Assembly: GCA_023376005.1 (NCBI GenBank)
Contig: CM042157.1
Span: 51,174,317 to 51,238,316 of the forward strand
From: Doryteuthis pealeii
Taxonomy: Eukaryota; Mollusca; Cephalopoda; Myopsida; Loliginidae
Length of the DNA stretch: 64,000 bases
Reading direction: 5' to 3'
In this document: in pieces, positions 44,575 through 56,640 of the stretch
How positions within the stretch are numbered: the first letter of the stretch is position 1
How the letters are laid out: each line of letters begins with the position of its first letter
The notes under the pieces: generated by a model
Seen by the model: only the letters and a program-made list of their open reading frames with translations
Databases searched by the model: none
Told to the model about the DNA's origin: nothing
Position numbers and translations under genes: made by a program

Positions 44575-46636
44575 ACCTAATGAAGAAATAATGTTTTTTT
44601 ATTTCACCTAATGAAGAAATAATATCTTTTTTTTTTATTTCACCTAATGAAGAACTGATATCTTTTTTTTTATTCACCTAATGAAGAACTAATATCTTTT
44701 TTTTATTTCACCTAATGAAGAACTAATATCTTTTTTTTTATTTCACCTAATGAAGAACTAATATCTTTTTTTTATTTCACCTAATGAAGAATAATATTTT
44801 TTTTTTATTTCACCTAATGAAGAAATAATATCTTTTTTTTTATTTCACCTAATGAAGAAATAATATCTTTTTTTTTATTTCACCTAATGAAGAAATAATG
44901 TCTGTTTTTATTTCAAATGAAGAAATAATATCTTTTTTTTTTTATTTCACCTAATGAAGAACTAATATCTTTTTTTATTTCACCTAATGAAGAAATAATA
45001 TCTTTTTTTTTTTTTATTTCACCTAATGAAGAAATAATATCTTTTTTAATTTCACCTAATGAAGAACTAATATCTTTTTTTTTTAATGAAGAAATAATAT
45101 CTTTTTTTATTTCACCTAATGAAGAATAATATCTTTTTTTATTTCACCTAATGAAGAAATAATATCTTTTTTTTATTTCACCTAATGAAGAAAATATCTT
45201 TTTTTTTATTTCACCTAATGAAGAAATAATATCTTTTTTATTTCACCTAATGAAGAACTAATATCTTTTTTATTTCACCTAATGAAGAAATAATATCTTT
45301 TTTTTTTCACTAATGAAGAAATAATATCTTTTTTTTTATTTCACCTAATGAAGAAATAATATCTTTTTTTATTTCACCTAATGAAGAAATAATATCTTTT
45401 TTATTTCACCTAATGAAGAATAATATCTTTTTTTTATTTCACCTAATGAAGAACTAATATCTTTTTTTTATTTCACCTAATGAAGAATAATATCTTTTTT
45501 TTATAATGCTTTTTTTATTTCACCTAATGAAGAAATAATATCTTTTTTATTTCACCTAATGAAGAAATAATATCTTTTTTTTTATTTCACCTAATGAAGA
45601 AATAATATCTTTTTTATTTCACCTAATGAAGAATAATATCTTTTTTTATTTCACCTAATGAAGAAATAATATCTTTTTTATTTCACCTAATGAAGAAATA
45701 ATATCTTTTTTTATTTCACCTAATGAAGAACTAATATCTTTTTTTTATTTCACCTAATGAAGAAATCTTTTTTTATTTCACCTAATGAAGAACTAATATC
45801 TTTTTTTATTTGAAGAAAATATCTTTTTTTATTTCACCTAATGAAGAATAATTCTTTTTTTAATTTCACCTAATGAAGAACTAATATTTTTTTTTTTACC
45901 TAATTTATTTTTTTTATTTCACCTAATGAAGAAATAATATCTTTTTTTTATTTCACCTAATGAAGAAATAATGTCTGTTTTTATTTCACCTAATGAAGAA
46001 CTAATATCTTTTTTTTATTTCACCTAATGAAGATAATATCTTTTTTTATTTCACCTAATGAAGAATAATACCTTTTTTATTTCACCTAATGAAGAAATAT
46101 ATTTTTTTTTTTATTTCACCTAATGAAGAACTAATATCTTTTTTTTTTTTTATTTCACCTAATGAAGAAATAATATCTTTTTTATTTCACCTAATGAAGA
46201 AATAATATCTTTTTTTATTTCACCTAATAAAGAAATAATATCTTTTTTTTTATTTCACCTAATGAAGAAATAATATCTTTTTTTATTTCACCTAATGAAG
46301 CAATAAGTTCTTTTTTTATTTCATCTAATGAAGAAATAATGTTGTTTTGGCTTGTAATTGCGATTTTGCGATAGGAGTTACGTCCCTTACATCATTTTGT
46401 CTGTTTTTCCTAAACGGGACTATTCTTGCATTTCACTGGGCCCTTCCTGTAAGTTTGTCCGTCTCCTCTAAATTTCAATTCTCTTTCTACTTCTATCGGC
46501 ACCCAATAGACGTGTTGCTGACACCTAATGAAGAACTAATATCTTTTTTTTTATTTCACCTAATGAAGAAATAATATCTTTTTTTATTTCACCTAATGAA
46601 GAACTAATATCTTTTTTTTTATTTCACCTAATGAAG
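44575..46636. repeat. 33-35 bp satellite, array block 1
   Basis: About 55-60 copies of the unit TATTTCACCTAATGAAGAA followed by ATAATATC and 6-11 T. Unit length varies mainly with the T run; minor variants are AACTAATATC and AATAATGTC. A unique spacer interrupts it at 46345-46530. Open frames inside are not coding, since unit lengths break the frame. Confidence 0.97.
46345..46530. other. Spacer in satellite, recurring at 55180-55350
   Basis: Non-satellite text (CATCATTTTGTCTG, CCTAAACGGGAC, TATCGGCACCCAATAGACG) starts after AATGAAGAAATAATG and ends at CACCTAATGAAG. A diverged form recurs at 55180-55350, so it belongs to a longer repeating arrangement. Confidence 0.55.
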
Positions 46637-46800
46637 TGTTAAGTTTTTTATAAGCTTATATTTCTATAAATATATTTGATGTGAAACCAACAGGAGCTCA
46701 GACTCCGCCCAATTCTGCCCAAAGGTTTGTTCCCGTGTTTTTTAACCCTTGTAAGAAATTGAATCAGTTCATAATAAATCCTTGTTGAATTCACCTTGTG
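46637..46800 (+). repeat. 5' LTR of Copia B (end approximate)
   Basis: TG start after AATGAAG; contains TTATATTTCTATAAATATAT and AATAAATCCTTGTTG. The match with the 3' copy continues to the gag start, so the true LTR end cannot be set by comparison; no convincing primer-binding site was found. Confidence 0.6.
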
Positions 46801-46909
46801 GTGTTAACCGCTGCTGACTTATTTTTATCCGTACCCTGTGTGACCAGCTCCTCACTTTATACTTTTACCTATTGTAAATTTTGTTATTATTTCACGCATT
46901 ATTTTCACT

Positions 46910-47700
46910 ATGCACTCCTCTGCTACTTACCAAACCTCAACAGGTTATGCTCCCAGTAATTATAATAATAGAATTTATTTTAATGGAGATCCTGAACAAT
47001 TTCAGTTATGGGAAATTAAATTTGTTTCCTACCTACGACTCCAGAAACTGGCATATATTATAGAATTCGAAACTGACGATATTCAACCAGAAAAAAAATG
47101 CAGAAGTTTTTGCTCTGATGACCCAAGTACTCGATGACAGAAGCCTTACTCTAATTATGAGGGATGCCAGAAATAATGGAAGGTTGGCAATGCAAATATT
47201 GAAAGAACATTATGTTGGAAGCAGTAAACCCAGGATAATTTCTCTATACACGGAATTAACATCACTAAAAATGTCAGAACATGAAAGTGTCACAGATTAT
47301 CTTTTACAAGGAGAAAATGCTGCTTCTTCGTTAAACTCGGTTGGTGAAAACATATCTGAAAGCTTATTAATAGCTATGATACTAAAGGGCCACCCGAGTG
47401 ATTTTAAACCCTTTTCGACTGTGATAACACAGAGAAAGGATGAATTAAAATTCAACAAATTTAAATCAGCTCTAAGAAGTTTTGAAGAGACCGAAATGCC
47501 AAACAAATGGACCATGAGAAGACTATTCTATGAAAATAAATGTTCAACAAAATTGTAAAACCATAAGATGTTTCAATTGCCAAAAATTTGGACACTGGAA
47601 TTTCGAATGCAAAGCCGCCAAAATTTTTAAAAAAGATGGTGTGAACATTGCAAGAAAAATAACCATGACACAAAGTATTGCCGAAATAAAATAAAATAAA
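46910..47700 (+). pseudogene. Copia B gag with two zinc knuckles
   Basis: ATG 46910 opens MHSSATYQTSTGYAPSNYNN, followed by FNGDPEQFQLWEIKFVSYLR, a typical Copia gag start. A frameshift near 47110-47125 moves into a second frame (NGRLAMQILKEHYVGSSKPR, then LTSLKMSEHESVTDYLL). A further shift near 47520 leads to CFNCQKFGHWNFEC and CEHCKKNNHDTKYC, two CX2CX4HX4C knuckles. The product would be the capsid/nucleocapsid of the retroelement; the frameshifts inactivate it. Confidence 0.85.
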
Positions 47701-47794
47701 ATTCAGTCAACTCACTGAAAGACACAGATGAAAAAAGTAATTTCTTTTCACTGTAAGTACTTCTAAAAAATTCTTTGATGATCCATTTAATTTA

Positions 47795-48190
47795 CTTGTT
47801 GATTGTGGGGCCACCGCCCATATAATTACAGATAAAACGAAATTTGTTCATTTCAATGAAAATTTTAATGCATCACACATACTATTGAACTTGCAGATGG
47901 TACCCGAACCACAGGTTTGGTACATGGAAAAGGCGATGCCAAATTTTTAATAAAAGACAATAAAGGCATTACTCATGAAACAACATTAAAAGATGCATTA
48001 TATATTCCATCCTATAAGCAAAATATTTTTTCGGTACAGTCAGCGACCCAAAACGGTTCTACCCTCCATTTTTATAAAAATGGCGCGAAACTCAAGACAC
48101 CTAATGGATGCGTATGCAACATTAAAAAAAAGGAAAGTTATATTTTTCTAAACAACATAAAAACTATACGAACTCATACTTTAAAATAAT
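47795..48190 (+). pseudogene. Copia B protease
   Basis: LLVDCGATAHIITDKTKF carries the catalytic Asp, here followed by Cys-Gly rather than Ser/Thr-Gly, as in element A. A frame change near 47880 leads to GKGDAKFLIKDNKGI, ALYIPSYKQNIFSVQSA and CNIKKKESYIF, the end of the Copia protease/linker region. Confidence 0.75.
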
Positions 48191-48940
48191 GGCATAGTAT
48201 CCTTGGACATTAACAAAGAAGATGTTTTAAAATTAGAACAAGCTGTAAAAAGCATGAAAATATGTCATAAAAATAAATTTGACTGCAAAACTTGTACTCA
48301 AGGAAAAATGTACCAATACAGAAATAAAAAAGCCGATATAAAGCAAATAAAATACTTGATTTGATTCATTGTGATTTGGCAGGTTCTATTGAACCAATTT
48401 CAATAAATGATTCAAGATATGCAATAACTTTTGTTGATGACTACTCTGGATTAATAGTAGTTTATTTTCTTAAAAATAAATCAGAAGCAGCAGATGCAAC
48501 AGAAAGATTTTTAGCTGATATGTCACCTTATGGATCTATTAAAAGATTAAGAACAGACAATACTCTTGAATTTACTTCTACAAAATTTAAAAATATTCTT
48601 GTAAAAAATAAAATAAAACATGAATTCTCAGCTCCTTATTCACCACACCAAAATGGTATGGCTGAAAGATCATGGCGATCATTCTTTGAAATGGCAAGAT
48701 TTTTATTGATTGAATCAAAATTACCAAAAAATTTGTGGAATTATGCACTTAGAACATCAGCTTATATAAGAAATAGATGCTTCAGTAGAAGAACTGGAAA
48801 AACTTCTTATGAAATGTTTACATCTCAAAAACCTGATATAAGCAATATGCATACATTTGGTAGTACATGCTTTGCCTATATTCAAAATAAAACAAAATTG
48901 GACCCGATGAGTCAACAAGGAATTTTGAAGATAGAAAAAG
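48190..48940 (+). pseudogene. Copia B integrase
   Basis: A zinc-binding region (WHSILGH, then CKTCTQGKMYQ) precedes the rve core. Its catalytic triad is visible: Asp in IHCDLAGS, Asp in LRTDNTLEF, and Glu in QNGMAERSW. GKTSYEMFTSQKPD and TFGSTCFAYI follow, the usual end of the domain. One frame stays open for 201 codons (48361-48966), so this is the best preserved part. Confidence 0.88.
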
Positions 48941-49350
48941 TATTTCTGGATACTGCTTCCAGTTGAACAGGGATGGACCATTGATTTCATGGAGATCCAG
49001 AAAACAATCTACAATAGCTCTCTCAACTTGTGAAGCAGAATATATAGCTCTATGTAATGCTGTGCAAGAAGCAACATTTATAAAACAATTATATAAAGAC
49101 ATGAATAGTGATAAGCTTGAAATTGACATATATGCAGACAACCAGAGTGCTAACAAATTAGCAAAAAAATCCTATTAATCATCAGAGATCGAAACACATA
49201 GATGTGAAATATCATTACATAAGATCAGAAATACTGAACAATAATGTAAATTTAAACTATATACCATCAAAAGATAATATTGCTGCTATGTTTACAAAAC
49301 CTGTAAGCAAAATAAAATTAAGAGAATTTGTAAAACCTATTTTTAATTAA
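48940..49350 (+). pseudogene. Copia B RNase H tail, fused to integrase by deletion
   Basis: Right after the integrase end, text changes to RNase H of Copia: SGYCFQLN-like, LISWRSRKQSTIALSTCEAE, YADNQSANKLAKK, then KHIDVKYHYIR and MFTKPVS. The whole RT (normally about 250 residues and more) is lost between QQGIL and this point. Confidence 0.85.
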
Positions 49351-49418
49351 ATTTAACAAGAGTTGTCTACCTTTAACTGTAAATTTTATTTTAACTTCAT
49401 ATTAGCTTATGGACTGAG

Positions 49419-49706
49419 TGTAAGTTTTTTATAAGCTTATATTTCTATAAATATATTTGATGTGAAACCCACTTCTGCCCAAGAGGTTTGTTCTCCGTGT
49501 TTTTTTAACCCTTGTAAGAAATTGAATCAGTTTGTAATAAATCCTTGTTGAATTCACCTCGTGGTGTTAACCCGCTGCTGACTTATCTTTATCCGTACCT
49601 GTGTGACCAGCTCCTCCCTTTATACTTTTACCTATTGTAAATTCTGTTATTATTTCATGCATTATTTTCACTATGCGCTCCTCTGCTACTTACCAAACCT
49701 CAAACA
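49419..49706 (+). repeat. 3' LTR plus leader of Copia B
   Basis: It matches 46637-46941 with small gaps (one short deletion around the CAGACTCCGCCC text). It continues into the first gag codons (TACTTACCAAACCTCAA) and then joins satellite at ACATGAAGAAATAATG. Confidence 0.8.
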
Positions 49707-49888
49707 TGAAGAAATAATGTCTTTTTTTTTTATTCACCTAATGAAGAACTAATATCTTTTTTTTTATTTCACCTAATGAAGAAAATAATATCTTTTTTTA
49801 TTTCACCTAATGAAGAACTAATATCTTTTTTTTTTTCACCTAATGAAGAAATAATATCTTTTTTTTTATTTCACCTAATGAAGAAATA
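49707..49888. repeat. 33-35 bp satellite, block 2
   Basis: Five units between Copia B and the Gypsy element, same consensus as block 1. Confidence 0.95.
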
Positions 49889-49899
49889 ATGAGTACCCC

Positions 49900-50700
49900 G
49901 TATCCGCGAACGTTAGGAAACACTACGAACAGGAGCTTGACGCCTGGATCAAAGATGGCTGGTTGATCCCGTACCCCCGACCAAAAGCTTGGGCCTCCTA
50001 AAGGTCTGATCCCTTTAATGGCAATAGTGCAGCAGAACAAGTCAAAGGTGCGACCAGTTCTGGATTACCGTGAACTCAACAAATATATTGAGGCTTACAC
50101 GGCTGATGCCGATGTATGTGCAAGCAAGTTGTGGAGTGGCGCCAGAAAGGATCAAACGTGTGTTGCTGGATCTGAGAAAGGCTTATCTGCCAGGTGCGGG
50201 TCGACGAAACTTTATGGCCATTTCAGACGGGGTGTTTCGTGGCAAATGGTACTGCCTGACCAGGCTGGCTTCGGCTTGAATGTGGCGCCACAAATCATGA
50301 AGACCATCATTGGTGCTGTGCTGTCCCAAGATGAAACTGTCAAAAAGGCGACGTCGGCGTACCTCGATGACATTTACATCAATGAAGATGTGAAGCAAGC
50401 ATCACACGTTCGAGCGAAATTGGACAAATTTGGCCTGGTTTGCAAGGATCCAGAACGGCTTGAAGTCCGTCTTCAAGCCGTACTAGGCCTGGATGTCAGG
50501 GGGGAGGAAGGCATCCTGCGATGGCGACGAGGAAGTGTGGTTCCAGGCATTCCTGAAGTTCTCACAAGGCGGACTGTTTTTTCCCTGTGCGGAAAACTTG
50601 TGGGACACCTGCCAGTGTGTGGTTGGCTTTGTGCAGCAGTGGGTGTAATTAAACGCCGGGCGAAATGCTGTGACCTCAGGATGGGACGATGAAACAATGA
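49900..50700 (+). pseudogene. Gypsy reverse transcriptase
   Basis: RPVLDYRELNKYI is the Gypsy RT entry motif, DLRKAYL (in another frame, near 50170) carries the first catalytic Asp, and YLDDIYI is the Y-x-DD active site. A long + frame (50018-50692) covers most of it with a local double frameshift around 50110-50230. Confidence 0.85.
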
Positions 50701-50716
50701 TGCCCTCCTCACCCGA

Positions 50717-51085
50717 ATGATTGCAGAAAGTGTTGGGAGAGCAACACACGAGGACCCTGCAGAGGAGAATGGTGCGTTAACGGAAGAAATTAATGTATGG
50801 GTCGATGCCAGTTCATTGGCGTTGGGAGTCCTGTTGGAGAGGGACGGGGCTGTGTTGGAGGATGCGTGTTGGTTACGGCCCATGAACGATGCCCAGCACA
50901 TCAACTTAGCTGAGTTGGACGCCGTGCTGAAAGGCGTCAACCTAGCTCTACAGTGGCAGGCAAAGAGGCTGCACCTGCACACTGATTCTCTCTGTGGTCT
51001 ACCATTGGGTGTCCGACACGACTGGGACTGGCAAATAAGGATACGCACCAAGGCAGCAAGCGAGATGCTGATAAGCGGAGGCTAG
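50717..51085 (+). pseudogene. Gypsy RNase H
   Basis: VDASSLALGVLLERDG, INLAELDAVLKGVNLAL (catalytic Glu) and LHTDSLC (catalytic Asp) are spaced as in RNase H. The frame breaks near 51000. Confidence 0.8.
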
Positions 51086-51168
51086 ACACCCTAAAGAACC
51101 TAGTTTCGGAGTATGCCCTGACAGTCAGCATAACACTGGTCGCGTCGTACTGCAATCTTGCCGACCAG

Positions 51169-52160
51169 TTGACCACGAGTGCGCACAAATGGTACGTTGC
51201 TGTAAAGACGAGTACCGAGCCCGTTGGTCAAACCTGCGCTGCCATAGGGAGCTCGATGGACGGCAGCAGATTAAAGACATCCCGTGAGAGCAGGCACCCA
51301 GGCATCAAGCGGACGCTGTATTTCGTGAGACGCGTCGACCCAGCGGTGACCAAGGCAGAGATTAAACAGTCGTAAAAGACTGCGAGGTGTGCCAGTCAAT
51401 TGACCCAGCACCAGTAACGATGGCGAAAAGGACGACTGGACACAAATGATGCGTGGCAAAGGGTGGGAATGGATATCACCCATTATGGTGGCAACCACTT
51501 TCTACCCTCATCGACTGTGGACCACACCGTTTTGCGATTTGGAGACCGCTGGCACGGAAGACTCAGCGAGCGTTCTTAAACAGTTATCGTCGTCTTTTAC
51601 GAACGAGGTGCACCAGAAGAAATATTGACGGACAATGACACAGCCTTTTGCAGCCAGCAAGTAAGGCAGTTTCTGTGTGAATGGGGGGTCCGACTACGGC
51701 TGCGATGCGCGTATGTGCCATCAGGCAAAGGTATCACGGAAAGAAGTCACCGCAGTATTAAAAGAATTGCCGCTAGGAAGCAGTGCACCATTGAGGAGGC
51801 AACATACTGGTACAAGTGACGCCGAAGGACGGGGTGTCCCCGGTAACCGCACCCGCGAATGCCATCCACACGTACCGGGTGCGGATAAAAGGAATAGACG
51901 TTGCGCAGTCACCTGTCGACGAAGTGGTTTGTGAGCCATATGCTGTGGGGGATTCCATTTGGGTGAAACCCCCAGGCAATCGATGCACCACCCGATTCCA
52001 AGCAGGGGCGAGTGACTGGTGTGGTCAGTCAGCAATCTGTGCTGGTTGACGGAGTCCCACGTCATGTACGCGATCTCCGCCCTGCTTGTAGAGGTAGATT
52101 ATTCAATCTACCGATGAAGATGATGAGCCATCTGACGACGAGTTGTTATTGAATGTCGCC
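51169..52160 (+). pseudogene. Gypsy integrase
   Basis: HPGIKRTLYFVRRVDPAVTK belongs to the zinc-binding region. Frame changes then lead to the rve core with DITHYG-like text, LTDNDTAFCSQQVRQFLCEW and GITERSHRSIKRIAAR. The triad D, D, E is recoverable only across frames, so the enzyme is dead. Confidence 0.8.
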
Positions 52161-52290
52161 AATGGTCCCCACGAAGACACAACCGCGTAGCCGTCGGACG
52201 ATTCAGAGGCAGAAGCCGTGGTGCACGTACTGCTTAGAAGGAGTGCGAGAACAAAAGGCACCCCCACCATGCACAGTGTGTGATCCTGAG

Positions 52291-52302
52291 ATCAGGGGGG
52301 AG
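52291..52302 (+). promoter_or_regulatory. Polypurine tract of the Gypsy element
   Basis: ATCAGGGGGGAG lies directly before the TG of the 3' LTR, where plus-strand DNA synthesis is primed. Confidence 0.7.
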
Positions 52303-52672
52303 TGTGACAGAGAACACGAGGTGAGTGGCGAACGTCAAGGCCTGCCATATTCCTCGAAGGAAGCGGGCTAGGCTTTGCCTGACTGTCGGACTGTAGAATC
52401 GAACCCGCTTCCTTCAGAATGCAAACATTGTCACCGAAGTCTAGAAGCTTGCAAGTCCAGGTATGTAAGCGCCAGGTGCCGGTGGTCGGGTTTGGCTCGA
52501 GAATCTCGTGCGTGTGGTGCAGACACCCGGATGTTGAAAGAAAAATTGTATAAGTAGAAGTGGGGTGATGACAGCAGGAGTTAAGATTTTTCAGCTGCTT
52601 GCTGAAGATGTTTGAGTTGGTGGTTTTGCGACGATGACGGATTTTGTGCAATAGATTTTTGTGACGGCGACA
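52303..52672 (+). repeat. 3' LTR of the Gypsy element
   Basis: 370 bp, starts TGTGACAGAG and ends GACGGCGACA. It holds a TATAAG box near 52548. The end is followed by about 35 bp of T-rich text, then satellite. Confidence 0.7.
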
Positions 52673-52709
52673 AATTTATTTTTCGCTCTATTTTCTTTTC
52701 TTTTTCATA

Positions 52710-55180
52710 CTAGATAACTAATATCTTTTTTTATTTCACCTAATGAAGAACTATAATCTTTTTTTATTTCACATAAGAAAACATAATCTTTTTTTATTTC
52801 ACCTAATGAAGAAATATTCTTTTTTTATTTCACCTAATGAGAACTATTCTTTTTTTATTTCACCTAATGAAGAACTAATATCTTTTTTTTATTTCACCTA
52901 ATGAAGAATAATCTTTTTTTATTCACCTATGAAAATAATATCGTTTTTTATTTCACCTAATGAAGAAACTAATTCTTTTTTTTTATTTCACCTATGAAGA
53001 AATAATTCTTTTTTATTTCACCTAATGAAGATATTCTTTTTTATTTCACTAATGAAGAACTAATATCTTTTTTTATTTCACCTAATAGAAGAACTAATAT
53101 CTTTTTTTATTTCACTAATGAAGAATAATATTCTTTTTTTTATTTCACCTAATGAAGAAATAATTCTTTTTTTATTTCACTAATGAAGAAATAATATCTT
53201 TTTTTTATTTCACCTAATGAAGAACTAATATCTTTTTTTTTATTTCACCTAATGAAGAACTAATATCTTTTTTTTATTCACCTAATGAAAGAATAATTCT
53301 TTTTTATTTCACTAATGAAGAACTAATATCTTTTTTTTTATTTCACTAATGAAGAACTAATATCTTTTTTTTTATTTCACTCTAATGAAGAAATATGTTT
53401 TTTATTTCACCTAATGAACTAATATCTTTTTTTATTTCACCTAATGAAAAACTAATATCTTTTTTTTTTATTCACCTAATGAAGAAATAATGTCTTTTTT
53501 TATTTCACCTAATGAAGAATAATATCTTTTTTTTTTATTTCACCTATGAAGATAATGTCTTTTTTAATTTCACTAATGAAGAACATAATATCTTTTTTTT
53601 TATTTCACCTAATGAAGAATAATATCTTTTTTTTTTATTTCACCTATGAAAGAAATAATGTCTTTTTTTATTTCACCTAATGAAGAAACTAATATCTTTT
53701 TTTTTATTTCACCTAATGAAGAACTAATATCTTTTTTTTATTTCACCTAATGAAGAACTAATATCTTTTTTTTATTTCACCTAATGAAGAATGAATATCT
53801 TTTTTTTTATTTACTAAGTGAAGAATATTCTTTTTTATTTCACCTAATGAAGAATAATATCTTTTATTTCACTAAGAGAATAATTCTTTTTTTATTTCAC
53901 TAATGAAGAACTAATATCTTTTTTTTTTTATTTCACCTAATGAAGAAATAATTCTTTTTTTATTTCACCTAATGAAGAATATGTCTTTTTTATTTCACCT
54001 AATGAAGAAATAATATCTTTTTTTTATTTCACCTAATGAGAACTATATCTTTTTTATTTCACCTAATGAAGAACTAATACTTTTTTTTATTTCACCTAAT
54101 GAAGATAATATTCTTTTTTTTTTTCACTAATGAAGAATAATTCTTTTTTTATTTCACAATGAAGAACTAATATCTTTTTTTTTATTTCACCTAATGAAGA
54201 ACTAATATCTTTTTTTTTTATTTCACCTAATGAAGAACCTAATATCTTTTTTTTTATTCACCTAATGAAGAATAATATCTTTTTTTTATTTCACCTAATG
54301 AAAACAATATCTTTTTTTATTTCACCTATGAAGAAATATTTCTTTTTTTTATTTCACCTAATGAGAAATATATCTTTTTTTTATTTCACCTAATGAAGAA
54401 CTAATATCTTTTTTTTTTTATTTCACCTAATGAAGAATAATATCTTTTTTTTATTTCACCTAATGAGATATTTATTCACTAATGAAGAAATATATCTTTT
54501 TTTATTTCACCTAATGAAGAACTAATATCTTTTTAATTTCACTATGAAGAGACTAATATCTTTTTTTTTTCACCTAATTGAAGAGAACTAATGCTTTTTT
54601 TTATTTCAACCTATGAAGAACTAATATCTTTTTTTTTATTTCACCTAATGAAGAACTAATATCTTTTTTTTAATTTCAACCTAATGAAGAACTAATATCT
54701 TTTTTTTTTTATTTCACCTAATGAAGAAATAATATCTTTTTTTTATTTCACCTAATGAAGAAATAAATATCTTTTTTTTTTATTTCACTAATGAAGAACT
54801 AATTCTTTTTTTTTATTTCACCTAATGGAAGAACTAATCTTTTTTATTTTTATTTTCACTAATGAAGAAAGTAATAGTCTTTTTAATTTCAAACTAAATG
54901 AAGAATAATATCTTTCTTTTCTTATTTCACCTAATGAAAGACTAAATCTTTTTTTTATTTCCACTAATGAAGAAACTATATCTTTTTTTTATTTTCACCT
55001 AATGAAGAAAATAATGTCTTTTATTTCACCTAATGAAAATGAATTCTTTTTTTTTTAATTTCATTACCTAATGAAGAAGACTAATATCTTTTTTTTTATT
55101 TCACCTAATAAAATCTAATATCTTTTTTTTAAATTTCACCTAATGAAGAATAATATCTTTTTTACTTTCACTATAAATTC
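52710..55180. repeat. 33-35 bp satellite, block 3 (irregular)
   Basis: Same unit as block 1 but with many single-base gaps and additions (CACCTATGAAG, TTCACTAATG, AATAATTC), far more than block 1. This is either true divergence or uncorrected long-read error. Confidence 0.95.
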
Positions 55181-55350
55181 TTCAGTCTCTAATGATGACA
55201 TGGTTGGTAAAGTTTTGCTAATACTCCTCTATTTTTCATGTTTTTTCCTAACGGCATTTGATTTATGGCTTCTGTAATGTTCCCTTTAATCCTTTCTCTA
55301 TCGGCACCAATGTAGATACGTTTTTGTATTACCTAATGAAGAACTAATAT
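55180..55350. other. Diverged copy of the satellite spacer
   Basis: It parallels 46345-46530 (TTTTTCCTAACGGCATTTG, CTTTCTCTATCGGCACCAAT) and is likewise followed by CCTAATGAAGAAC. Confidence 0.5.
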
Positions 55351-55359
55351 CTTATTTTT

Positions 55360-55497
55360 GTTCTAGATATTTTTTATATTCACCTAATGAAGAACTAATA
55401 TCTTTTTTTTTCATTTCACTAATGAAGAAATAATGACTTTTTTTTATTTCACTACTATGAAGAATAATGTCATTTTTTTTTTTATTTCACCTAATGA
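55360..55497. repeat. Satellite, short block
   Basis: A few units of the same satellite between the spacer and the next Copia 3'-end copy. Confidence 0.9.
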
Positions 55498-56006
55498 AGA
55501 TGTGAAATACTCATTAACATCAAGATCAGAATACGAAGCAATAAGTAAATTTAAAACTATTACCATCAAAGATAATTTGCTGCTATGTTTCAAAACCTGT
55601 AGCACAATATCAAAATTAGGAATTTGTAAAACCTATTTTTTAATTAAATTTAACAGAGTTTGTCTACCTTTACTGTAATTTTATTTTAACTTCTTTAGCT
55701 TATGGAGGTGAGTGTTAAGTTTTTTAAAGCTTATATTTCTATAAATATATTTTAGATGTGAAACGCGGCAGCTGCCTTCGCCCAAAGGTTTGTTTCCCGT
55801 GTTTTTTAACCCTTGTAAGTGAAATTGACAGTTGAATAACATCCTTGTTGATTCACCTCTGTGTTTAACCCTGCTGACTTATCCTTATCCGTACCTGTGG
55901 TGACCAAGCTCCTCACTTTATACTTTTAGCCTATTGGTAAATTCTGTTATTATTTGCCACATTATTTTCACTATGCACTCCTCTGCCTATTACACAAACA
56001 ATCAAC
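55498..56006 (+). mobile_element. Copia B 3'-end copy C (RNase H tail, LTR, leader)
   Basis: It parallels 49199-49706 with many small gaps, from GATGTGAAAT through AATTTGTAAAACCTATTTTT, the LTR with TATAAATATA, to the gag-start text. It joins satellite at the same junction (CAACATGAAGAAATAATG) as copy B. Confidence 0.85.
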
Positions 56007-56640
56007 ATGAAGAAATAATGTCTTTTTTTTTAATTCACCTATGAGAACTATATATCTTTTTATTTCACCTAATGAAGAAATAATATCTTTTTATTTCACC
56101 GCTAATGAAGAAATACATATCTTTTTTTTTATTTTCACCTAATGAAGAAATAATATCTTTTTTTTTTAATTGTCACCTAATGAAGAATATAATATCTTTT
56201 TTTATTTCAGCTCTAATGAAGACTAATATCTTTTTTTTTATTTCACCTAATGAAGAATAATATCTTTTTTAATTTCACCTATGAAGAACTAATATCTTTT
56301 TTTTATTTCATCCTAAATGAAAAAATACTGTCTTTTTTTATTTCACCTAATGAGAACTAATATCTTTTTTTTTTATTTCAACCTAATGAATTGAAATAAT
56401 GTCTTTTTTGTATTTTCCACCCTAATGAAGAACTAATTATCTTTTTTTATTTCACCTAATGAAGAACTAATATCTTTTTTTTATTTCACGCTAATAAGAA
56501 ATAATGTCCTTTTTTTATTTCACGCTAATGAAGAAATAAATGTCCGTTGTTTTAATTTCGAACTAATGAAGAAATTAATGACTTTTTTTTATTTACCTAA
56601 TGACAGAAATAAATGTCCTTTTTTTATTCACCTAATGAAG
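56007..56640. repeat. Satellite, block 4
   Basis: Irregular units of the same satellite between Copia 3'-end copies C and D. Confidence 0.93.

Larger units (their letters stand above)
46637..49706 (+). mobile_element. Ty1/Copia element B, two LTR copies, RT deleted
   Basis: The 5' LTR starts TGTTAAG at 46637, with a TATAAATA box and AATAAATCC polyadenylation signal near 46772. Gag begins at ATG 46910. Protease, integrase and RNase H follow. The 3' LTR starts at about 49419 and its repeat continues past the LTR end into the leader and first gag codons (to about 49706) before satellite resumes. The reverse transcriptase domain is missing between integrase and RNase H. Same family as element A (shared VDCGAT protease and CX2CX4HX4C knuckle). 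Confidence 0.88.
49889..52672 (+). mobile_element. Gypsy-type LTR retrotransposon, 5' truncated, decayed
   Basis: It is GC-rich against very AT-rich satellite on both sides. Reverse transcriptase begins abruptly inside the domain (ELDAWIKDGWLIPYP; KVRPVLDYRELNKYI; ATSAYLDDIYIN) and ends near 50680. RNase H (INVWVDASSLALGVLLERD) is at 50789-51000, the integrase zinc region (HPGIK, CEVCQ-like) near 51297-51390, and the core with LTDNDTAF and GITERSHRS at 51470-51830. The 3' LTR is 52303-52672. Gag, protease and 5' LTR are absent. Many frameshifts and stops are present. Confidence 0.88.

Noticed and set aside
44575..46636. CRISPR-like array of regular repeats
   Set aside because: No unique spacers between units; it is an eukaryotic tandem satellite.
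50473..52065. Long minus-strand frames in the Gypsy element
   Set aside because: GC-rich shadow frames; the coding motifs are on +.
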